DNA from: CAJQQY01 sp964352225
Lineage (GTDB): Bacteria > Bacteroidota > Bacteroidia > Chitinophagales > Saprospiraceae
Reading direction: 5' to 3'
DNA length: 13,661 nt
Assembly: GCA_964352225.1 (NCBI GenBank)
Contig: CAYGRM010000171.1
Coordinates: 1 to 13,661, forward strand
Within the stretch, counting starts at the first letter, position 1. Each line of letters starts with the position of its first letter. The position numbers were made by a program, and so were the translations under genes. The notes under the pieces were generated by a model. It saw nothing but the letters and a program-made list of their open reading frames with translations, ran no database searches and had not been told where the DNA came from. Shown in pieces: positions 7,159 through 13,661 of this stretch.

Positions 7159-9660
7159 ATGAAACATACTTATCAAATTCAAGGCATGACTTGCAACGGT
7201 TGTAAAAACAACGTAGAGAATGTTCTCGAAAATAAAAAAGAAATAACAAAAGCGGTTGCCGATTTGGGGCAAAACGAAGTGGAAATAGAAATGACTTCGC
7301 ATCTTACGGTGGAACAACTTCAAGAGACTTTACTCAAAGGTGGATTGCACTACACCATTTCTATGCCTGAACATAACAATACACACACGAATCATCATGC
7401 ACCTAAAAAAGTAGAAAACGGAAATGGTATTTTCTACTGCCCGATGCATTGCGAAGGAGAAAAAACTTATGACCAGCCAGGCGATTGTCCTGTCTGTGGA
7501 ATGGACTTGGTGGAGCAACCTAAACTAGTTCAAGTAACGCAGTACACTTGCCCGATGCACCCCGAAATCATCAAAGATGAAATGGGCAGTTGCCCCATTT
7601 GTGGAATGGATTTGGTGCCGATGGAACCTACCGAAAATGAGGAGGATAAAACTTATCAGAAGTTGATGCGAAAAATGAAGATAGCCACTTTATTTACGCT
7701 GCCTATTTTTATTATTGCCATGGGAGAAATGATTCCCGGTAATCCACTCGTGGATATTTTCCCACAACAAACTTGGAACTGGATTCAATTGGGATTATCC
7801 CTTCCTGTCGTTTTTTATGCGTGTTGGATGTTCTTTGAACGGGCTTATAAATCCATCGTAACTTGGAATTTGAATATGTTTACTTTGATTGGGATTGGTG
7901 CAGGAGTGGCATGGGTTTTTAGTATTGTCGCTTTGATTTTTCCAGATGTATTTCCCGACCAATTTAAAACAGAGAGTGGAACAGTCTTCGTTTATTTTGA
8001 AGCGGTTACTGTTATTTTGACTTTGGTTTTGTTAGGGCAATTATTAGAAGCAAGAGCGCATAGTCAGACTAGCGGAGCAATCAAAGAGTTATTAAAACTG
8101 GCACCTACCGAAGCAACTTTAGTCACTTCAGAAGGTGATAAAGTTATTTCCATTCAAGCCATTAATAAAGGAGATTTACTTCGAGTAAAACCTGGAGATA
8201 AAATTCCTGTAGATGGAAAAATCACCGAAGGTCATAGTAACGTGGACGAAAGTATGATAACGGGAGAACCCATTCCAGTAGATAAGAAAGTAGATGATGA
8301 AGTCAGTTCTGGAACAATCAACGGAACGAAATCATTTGTCATGCGAGCTGAAAAAGTAGGTTCCGAAACGTTACTATCACAAATCATTCACATGGTGAAT
8401 AATGCCAGTCGTTCAAGAGCACCCATCCAAAAGCTAGCTGACAAAATTGCAAAATACTTTGTACCAATTGTCTTAACGATTTCGGTAATTACCTTTTTTG
8501 TATGGATGTATTTTGGTCCCGAGCCAGCAATGGTTTTTGGTTTTGTCAACGCAATTGCGGTTTTGATTATTGCTTGTCCTTGTGCTTTAGGATTAGCAAC
8601 TCCGATGTCAGTAATGGTAGGAGTAGGCAAGGGCGCACAGAATGGAGTTTTAATAAAAAATGCCGAGGCGTTAGAAAACTTAAATAAGGTGGATGTTTTA
8701 ATTACAGACAAAACGGGAACAATAACCGAAGGGAAGCCTTCTGTAGAAAAAGTGGTCAATGCTCAAGGTGAAAGTGATATGCAACTCTTAGCTTACATCG
8801 CTTCAATCAATCAGTATAGTGAACATCCTTTAGCAGAGGCGACGGTACATTTTGCGAAAGCGAAAAACATACAACTTCTTTCGGTAGATAATTTTGAAGC
8901 AGTAACAGGGAAGGGAGTTATTGGTGATGTCGATGGGAAAAAAATCGCTTTGGGAAATAGGAAACTGATGGAACAAGTCAGCGCGAATTTATCCGATGAA
9001 ATAGAGCAAGCTGTTATCGTGGAGCAAAATTTAGGGAAGACCGTTTCTTATCTTTCTGCAGATGAAAAGGTAGTAGGATTTGTCACCATCACCGATGCGA
9101 TTAAAGAAACCAGTAAGGAAGCGATTCGCTTACTCCAAGAAAAAGGGATTGACGTAATTATGTTGACGGGTGATAATAAAAGAACTGCAAAGACCGTAGC
9201 CGAAGAATTGAACTTAGCGAGTTTTCAAGCAGAATGTTTGCCAGAGGATAAATTGAATGTGATTAAAAAATTACAAGCCGAAGGTAAAGTCGTTGCAATG
9301 GCAGGTGATGGAATTAATGATGCACCTGCATTGGCGCAAGCAGATATTGGAATTGCGATGGGAACGGGAACGGATGTAGCAATTGAAAGTAGCGAGGTAA
9401 CTTTGGTTAAAGGGGACTTAATGGGAATTGTAAAAGCTAAAAATTTAGGAACAGCGGTAATGAGAAATATTAAAGAGAATTTATTTTTCGCATTTATTTA
9501 TAATGTGTTGGGCGTTCCAATTGCGGCAGGAGTCTTGTATCCATTTTTTGGGATTTTGTTGTCTCCAATGATTGCTGCGGCTGCGATGAGTTTTAGTTCG
9601 GTTTCGGTGATTGCGAATTCGTTGCGGTTGAGAGGGGTGAGTTTAATTGGAAAAAAATGA
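7159..9660 (+). CDS. copA: Copper-exporting P1B-1 ATPase CopA with HMA and two heavy-metal-binding modules
   Basis: This 833-residue inner-membrane Cu(I) exporter is complete. An N-terminal HMA domain carries GMTCNGC (Cys12, Cys15). A short His-rich linker follows (about residues 71-80). Then come two copies of the heavy-metal-binding module, each a CPMH...CPxCGMDLV unit (Cys94, Cys110 and Cys113; Cys131, Cys145 and Cys148). The ATPase core has a TGEP actuator motif, CPC in TM6 (Cys473-Pro-Cys475), DKTGTIT with phosphorylated Asp517, SEHP, and GDGIND (716-721). The last helices hold YNVLGVP and MSFSSVSV, the P1B-1 Cu(I) signature. The ATG has an A-rich upstream stretch, and upstream in-frame sequence does not look coding. 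It transcribes alone from a divergent region. Together with the CopB-type ATPase it suggests layered copper or silver resistance. Cu(I) specificity is family knowledge, not tested here. Confidence 0.95.
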   Translation: MKHTYQIQGMTCNGCKNNVENVLENKKEITKAVADLGQNEVEIEMTSHLTVEQLQETLLKGGLHYTISMPEHNNTHTNHHAPKKVENGNGIFYCPMHCEGEKTYDQPGDCPVCGMDLVEQPKLVQVTQYTCPMHPEIIKDEMGSCPICGMDLVPMEPTENEEDKTYQKLMRKMKIATLFTLPIFIIAMGEMIPGNPLVDIFPQQTWNWIQLGLSLPVVFYACWMFFERAYKSIVTWNLNMFTLIGIGAGVAWVFSIVALIFPDVFPDQFKTESGTVFVYFEAVTVILTLVLLGQLLEARAHSQTSGAIKELLKLAPTEATLVTSEGDKVISIQAINKGDLLRVKPGDKIPVDGKITEGHSNVDESMITGEPIPVDKKVDDEVSSGTINGTKSFVMRAEKVGSETLLSQIIHMVNNASRSRAPIQKLADKIAKYFVPIVLTISVITFFVWMYFGPEPAMVFGFVNAIAVLIIACPCALGLATPMSVMVGVGKGAQNGVLIKNAEALENLNKVDVLITDKTGTITEGKPSVEKVVNAQGESDMQLLAYIASINQYSEHPLAEATVHFAKAKNIQLLSVDNFEAVTGKGVIGDVDGKKIALGNRKLMEQVSANLSDEIEQAVIVEQNLGKTVSYLSADEKVVGFVTITDAIKETSKEAIRLLQEKGIDVIMLTGDNKRTAKTVAEELNLASFQAECLPEDKLNVIKKLQAEGKVVAMAGDGINDAPALAQADIGIAMGTGTDVAIESSEVTLVKGDLMGIVKAKNLGTAVMRNIKENLFFAFIYNVLGVPIAAGVLYPFFGILLSPMIAAAAMSFSSVSVIANSLRLRGVSLIGKK

Positions 9661-9735
9661 TAAAAACGGTAGAAGGATTATGTCTTAAGAAAACATCATA
9701 TTACCTTGTTAGGACAAAAAAATATATTCCTATAT

Positions 9736-11694
9736 ATGAGTTATTCTAAGAATACGATTACAGAAATTCAATCATTTGTCGTTTCGGTTATTGAAAATAA
9801 AAAATTAGCATTTACTACTGATGAAATAACATTTTCTGATTTGTTATTAAAAGATGAGATATTAAAAATCGAAAATAATAGTTATTCAATCTCCGATTAT
9901 AGAACAATCTCTAGTTATTTTTTAAATACTTACAAAGAAAAATTTGAGTTTGAAATAACTGATGATTTTCAGGAAAGCGTCAACTTTCTAAATAAGATAA
10001 CAGCTGATTTTTTAAGTAATGGACATATCCGATTGTTTTTCAAGATAGAAAAAGAGCTTTGGAAAATCATTATTTATGAATCCAATTTGAAATTCAAATG
10101 CAACTTCTTTGCATATCTAAACTCATTAAATAAAGAGGCAAATTCAGGTGAGATATTTAGTTTTATAGAGGCATATTCTGAGGAATTAGTTAATCTAAAA
10201 TTACCAGAAACTGCTTTCTACGATAGTGCCTTATTAATCCTAGACTTTACAAAGAGTGATGCTGAATATAATATACCTCTAGTTCGATTTCTTAATAGCG
10301 TAAAAGAAAAATGTAAGAAGTATTATGATTTCGGATTAACACTTTTAGACAAATCATTTGAGATAGAAGAGAGTAAGGAATATTTTTTATCTGCCATTAT
10401 TTCTGGACTTTATGAGCATTCAAAAGTTGAGTTTTTTAATTCAATTTTAAAGAATAAGATTCGAGATGGAATAAAATTGAATGCTATTTTCTTCGGATTA
10501 TCAAATGTTGATGAAATTGATGATGTGGATTGTGATTTATTTATCAGTTTATTTACAACCTATGAATCTGATGATTCTTTAACTCTTTCCTTGTTATCTC
10601 TCCTAACAACAATTTTGAAATCAAAAAATACATCACATGATATTTACTGCTTTCAAAAACTAAAATTCTTTCTGAAAAATGAAAACCTAGCATACTTTAT
10701 TTTAAACCAAATAAAATCAATAGACGATTTTGATGATGAAAGGATTGATGTGGTTGTTGAACTTATTAACCAAGATTACTTCACAATAGAAAAGTATGTT
10801 TATCCAATAAGCCGTCTTTTTTTTGATATAAAAGATTTCGAATTATTAAAGAAAATAACTTTGACCTTAATCGAAAATAAGCCATTTGAAAGTTTTGCAA
10901 AAAACTTTATTTCTTATTTCCAAAGAACAAACCAAGTTGAATTAGAACAATTTATTATTAAACTTTTAACATCAAATCAAGCTAGCAAAAGATTTACAGG
11001 GCTGAATATAATTGATGAATTAAAGACTTTTTCTGCATTTACATTTTCAATAGATATATTATCATTATCTCCTTTGATACAATATAAACTATGGGTTTCC
11101 TTAACAGAAGGTTATAGTCAACCTAAATTTCGACTACCTGCAATATTGCCTTTATTAGAATCTGAGAATGAATTTGTCAGAGAAAGTTTACTATTTAAAT
11201 TAGAAGAAATGTCTGAAGATTATGGTGGACATATAACGAAGATTTTAGAGGATAACCTTGCCGAAGACAATCCAAATAGTGAAAAAATAATTAAAAAGAT
11301 AAAAGACTATATCGAAGGTTTTTATAGCTCTAATATCGACATAAAAAAATCCTTGACTGAGTTAAATCCTTATAATACTCATTATATACTTATTAAAAAA
11401 TTCAATGAGTTTCATTCTAAAACAATGAGTCAGTCTATCAATAAGGGAGCTATGGAAAATAGTTTGTTGATGCAGTTAGGTGCCAGTACTGTAGAGTTAT
11501 CAAAAGGTGGTGGTTGGAGAATTGGAAGTAATAATGATATTTCTCCGTTAGGGAAATTCGAAACAAGTTTTACATTGCCTAGAAGTTATTTTATAAACCC
11601 TAATAGGTATGAATTTGAGCTAGGATTTCAAGTTAGACAAGATTGGAGTGATGAAGAATTTATCAATATTAAAACTTTTCTAGAGAATGAATAG
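9736..11694 (+). CDS. Unknown 652-residue helical protein, first gene of nuclease pair
   Basis: I do not recognise this protein. It is 652 residues from the ATG at 9736; the frame also allows a TTG start at 9706, but the ATG sits after an A/T-rich leader and gives a polar N-terminus. The body (about 1-570) is almost entirely predicted amphipathic helices, with recurring LL/IL...N/D pairs, resembling a HEAT- or TPR-like solenoid, although no clean repeat consensus can be read by eye. The C-terminal 80 residues differ: they contain GGGWRIG (from 591), NDISPLGKFETSF and an aromatic, beta-like stretch ending in YEFELGFQVRQDW. No signal peptide, membrane helix, Walker A or nuclease motif is visible. 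It overlaps the nuclease gene by 8 nt, so the two products probably work together, this one as scaffold or recogniser. One hand-counted line is 25% GC. Confidence 0.8.
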   Translation: MSYSKNTITEIQSFVVSVIENKKLAFTTDEITFSDLLLKDEILKIENNSYSISDYRTISSYFLNTYKEKFEFEITDDFQESVNFLNKITADFLSNGHIRLFFKIEKELWKIIIYESNLKFKCNFFAYLNSLNKEANSGEIFSFIEAYSEELVNLKLPETAFYDSALLILDFTKSDAEYNIPLVRFLNSVKEKCKKYYDFGLTLLDKSFEIEESKEYFLSAIISGLYEHSKVEFFNSILKNKIRDGIKLNAIFFGLSNVDEIDDVDCDLFISLFTTYESDDSLTLSLLSLLTTILKSKNTSHDIYCFQKLKFFLKNENLAYFILNQIKSIDDFDDERIDVVVELINQDYFTIEKYVYPISRLFFDIKDFELLKKITLTLIENKPFESFAKNFISYFQRTNQVELEQFIIKLLTSNQASKRFTGLNIIDELKTFSAFTFSIDILSLSPLIQYKLWVSLTEGYSQPKFRLPAILPLLESENEFVRESLLFKLEEMSEDYGGHITKILEDNLAEDNPNSEKIIKKIKDYIEGFYSSNIDIKKSLTELNPYNTHYILIKKFNEFHSKTMSQSINKGAMENSLLMQLGASTVELSKGGGWRIGSNNDISPLGKFETSFTLPRSYFINPNRYEFELGFQVRQDWSDEEFINIKTFLENE

Positions 11695-13399
11695 CAATAG
11701 TATCATAGTCAGAGAGTATCTATCATCATTAAAAGAGGATTCCGAACTAGATTATCTTTTTCCCATTCTTTTAAACTTAATGGGTTTTAGAATCGTGCAA
11801 ACAGCTAAAGAATCTAAAGGTCAATCTCAATATGGTAAAGATATTATTGCACTTGGAAAAGATTCTAATGGAATAAAGTATAAGTGGTATTTTGAGTTGA
11901 AAGGTTATTCAGATAAGGATATTACCCAATCAAATTATTTTAAGCCAGATGGAATAAGAGAATCTATAATTGAGGCAAAGGACACACATTTTAAAGATTC
12001 CACAATTCCCGAATTTAACAGCCTACCAATAAAAATTGTTATTGTTCATAATGGTGTAATAAAAACTAATATTAGAGATACATTTGAAGGTTTTATTTCT
12101 AAAGAATTTAAAGAAGGAGAGTTTGAACGATGGGATATTTATTACTTGACAGATTTATTTAGTAAATATCTATTCAATGAATATCTTCTATCAGATTCAC
12201 AAAGCAATAGACTAATAAAAAAGACCTTAGCTTTTTTAGACTCCCCAGACAATGATTACCTTGAATTTAAAGAATTAGTGAATTTGCAATTCATTAAATT
12301 TAAAGATGTAAGAAGTCGAGCCTTTAAAAAATTATTTGCAACGTTGAATCTTTTGAATTCAATCATATACCATTATAGTAATGAAAATAATTACTTAATT
12401 CCAGCTAAAGAATGTTCAAAATTTTTGATTCTTAAAACATGGAACTGGATTCTAAAAAATAATTTAGAAACTCGTAAGCCAGTAGTAAAAGAATTTAAAA
12501 AATTACTTAAAGGGCAATTTGTGATTTTTGATAAATACCTAAAGAAAACATTTTCAGTTGCAAAAATAGAGAATGGATTATTTTCAGAAAGCGGTGTTTA
12601 TTTTGAAAAAATAGGCTATCCCCTAAGATGTTTTGAATATCTAGATGACTCAATATATTACTGCAGGTTGAGAAATACTGTTTTTGAATGTAAAAAATTA
12701 ACGAAAATAAAAAACAAACAAAAAGATTTAATAATTGAAGTCATTGAAAAAAATAGTGGATTTAATAGACCAATATTAGATAATCATTCGATACCAATAG
12801 TTCAATTGTTTTTATTTTTTGCTGATGAGAAATGTTTAAGACAAAAAGATATTAATTTCTTGTTCAACTACTTTTTTAAAACAATTAATAATTTAAGAAT
12901 AGAAAAAGTTAAGCATGATAGGCTGCCTGATTTACACAATAATATTGATGCATTAATTGTATTTGTTGCAACAGAAATAAGACCAAAAGAATATAGTGAT
13001 AGTTCCTCCATTTTAATTGCAACTCTCCTAGAAATAAGTACAATTTTTAAATCCGAAAGATTATTTAAAGAAATACTTCTATTTATTGATGAGAAATTGA
13101 GTTTACAAATTGTCTCAATTGAATTTGATAAATTTAATGTTGAGCAATTATTATTTGAAAAACATTTACATCAAGAGTATTATGTTGATTGCATAGATGT
13201 AGTAAAGGATAGATTGAAATCGATAAAAGATGATGCGGATTTTAACGAATTTAAAAAGTCAATATTAGCTAAAAAAGAACCTCCTCATGAATACGAAACT
13301 GATAAACTAGGTCTTTCTTGTATCAGGTATCTTGCACATAGTTATTTTAAAAACGAAATTTTGCCAGAAGAATGGAGGGCATATATTTTTGATAATTGA
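11687..13399 (+). CDS. PD-(D/E)XK (Mrr-like) nuclease with long unknown C-terminal region
   Basis: This 570-residue cytoplasmic protein has an N-terminal domain (about 18-190) that fits the Mrr-like restriction endonuclease fold: helix with Glu20, LMGFRIV, then YGKDII (Asp52), a turn, and YFELKG (Glu70-x-Lys72) as the catalytic D...ExK set. A helix and the strand KIVIVHNGVIKTNIRDTF follow, then IYYLTDLFSKYL, which parallels the end of Mrr-type domains. Residues 200-570 are mostly helical and unrecognised. No ATP-binding motif, HTH or methylase is present. It is predicted to cut DNA, though RNA cutting or loss of activity cannot be excluded. Its ATG lies inside the end of the upstream gene (ATGAATAG overlap), implying translational coupling and a fixed ratio. 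Phage or plasmid defence is a reasonable guess from nuclease type, operon form and low GC, but nothing in the sequence proves it. Confidence 0.82.
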   Translation: MNSNSIIVREYLSSLKEDSELDYLFPILLNLMGFRIVQTAKESKGQSQYGKDIIALGKDSNGIKYKWYFELKGYSDKDITQSNYFKPDGIRESIIEAKDTHFKDSTIPEFNSLPIKIVIVHNGVIKTNIRDTFEGFISKEFKEGEFERWDIYYLTDLFSKYLFNEYLLSDSQSNRLIKKTLAFLDSPDNDYLEFKELVNLQFIKFKDVRSRAFKKLFATLNLLNSIIYHYSNENNYLIPAKECSKFLILKTWNWILKNNLETRKPVVKEFKKLLKGQFVIFDKYLKKTFSVAKIENGLFSESGVYFEKIGYPLRCFEYLDDSIYYCRLRNTVFECKKLTKIKNKQKDLIIEVIEKNSGFNRPILDNHSIPIVQLFLFFADEKCLRQKDINFLFNYFFKTINNLRIEKVKHDRLPDLHNNIDALIVFVATEIRPKEYSDSSSILIATLLEISTIFKSERLFKEILLFIDEKLSLQIVSIEFDKFNVEQLLFEKHLHQEYYVDCIDVVKDRLKSIKDDADFNEFKKSILAKKEPPHEYETDKLGLSCIRYLAHSYFKNEILPEEWRAYIFDN

Positions 13400-13490
13400 G
13401 CTATTATATACCCTCAATTTAGTCATCAAAAATAAATCGACTTCTTACTTAATTCCTACTTGAAATAATTTTCTATACATTCTTTTAAAT

Positions 13491-13527
13491 ATAAAACGGA
13501 TAACTCCATTCGAGTTATCCGTTTTAT
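13491..13527. terminator. Strong bidirectional intrinsic terminator
   Basis: A perfect 16-bp stem pairs 13491-13506 with 13512-13527 around a 5-nt loop (CATTC). The core is GGATAACTC/GAGTTATCC, flanked by an A-run on the left and a T-run on the right, so it can end transcripts from both directions: the nuclease operon on the plus strand and the cytochrome gene on the minus strand. Confidence 0.88.
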
Positions 13528-13550
13528 TATAACAATAAAATTACATTTTT

Positions 13551-13661
13551 TTAAAAAGGCGATTTATACTCTTCATTATTCAAAAAAGTCTCATCCGTCA
13601 GCGTATGTAGAAAATTAACCAAATCCACTTTGTCTTGCTCAGTCAATAATAAACCAGTCGC
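13551..13661 (-). CDS. Di-haem cytochrome c peroxidase family protein, C-terminal end only
   Basis: Only the last 36 codons and the TAA stop are in the window; the gene continues past the right edge. The visible residues include LTEQDKVDLVNFLHTLTDETF followed by NNEEYKSPF. The pattern of an acidic helix ending in FLxTLTD and a final P-F is characteristic of the C-terminus of MauG/CcpA-type di-haem peroxidases and related c-type cytochromes, which are periplasmic. No haem CxxCH is within this fragment, so the family call rests on the tail alone. It is convergent with the nuclease operon and shares its terminator. Confidence 0.7.
   Translation of the reverse strand, partial: ATGLLLTEQDKVDLVNFLHTLTDETFLNNEEYKSPF

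Noticed and set aside
8388..8759. 123-codon open frame on the minus strand inside copA
   Set aside because: It is antisense to well-conserved ATPase core sequence and has no recognisable protein character; a shadow of the real gene.
9706..9735. TTG start extending the helical protein by 10 residues
   Set aside because: The ATG at 9736 is a better start with an A/T-rich leader, and nothing supports translation from TTG.
13394..13419. 7-bp inverted repeat AATTGAG/CTCAATT at the end of the nuclease gene
   Set aside because: Short, AT-rich, overlaps the stop codon and lacks a T-tract; the 16-bp hairpin at 13491-13527 is a far better terminator.

Overview
The window is low-GC DNA that looks like a member of the Bacteroidota, probably a flavobacterium or a cytophaga-like relative. 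This is inferred from four things: AT-rich coding sequence, genes preceded by A/T-rich leaders with no Shine-Dalgarno sequence, a few matches to the Bacteroidota -7 promoter element TAnnTTTG, and protein types typical of that phylum. No rRNA, tRNA, transposase, integrase or CRISPR array was seen.

Left part (1-5712, + strand). A copper-type P1B ATPase (CopB-like, CPH motif, His-rich linker) enters from the left edge with its N-terminus cut off. It is followed 6 bp later by an MFS drug/H+ antiporter-like protein and 3 bp after that by a membrane-anchored Schlafen-type AlbA_2 protein. These three probably form one transcript. After a 69-bp gap with a possible promoter comes an APC-superfamily permease with an unusual methionine-rich C-terminal tail.

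Middle (5713-7158). A lone minus-strand gene encodes an unrecognised membrane protein with a soluble domain of about 200 residues. It is convergent with the permease and divergent from the next gene. The 230-bp divergent region contains an inverted repeat and a candidate promoter.

Next (7159-9660, + strand) is a full-length second copper ATPase, CopA-like, with a CPC motif. It has an N-terminal HMA domain and two CPMH...CPxC heavy-metal-binding modules. The two ATPases suggest a copper (possibly copper/silver) efflux locus, but no regulator, metallochaperone or RND pump lies in the window.

Right part (9736-13399, + strand) is a two-gene unit with an 8-nt start/stop overlap. A 652-residue, probably alpha-helical-repeat protein of unknown family is followed by a 570-residue protein with an N-terminal Mrr-like PD-(D/E)XK nuclease domain (Asp52, Glu70-x-Lys72) and a long unrecognised C-terminal region. 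No ATPase motif is visible in either. This pair is the best candidate for an undescribed system, plausibly anti-mobile-element defence, although that role is inference. Hand-counted sample lines give about 25-28% GC in the minus-strand membrane gene and the nuclease pair, against about 45% in copA, so these look like accessory inserts among metal-resistance genes.

Right edge. A perfect 16-bp stem terminator separates the nuclease operon from a convergent minus-strand gene. Only the last 36 codons of that gene are present; they resemble the C-terminus of a di-haem cytochrome c peroxidase (MauG/CcpA family).
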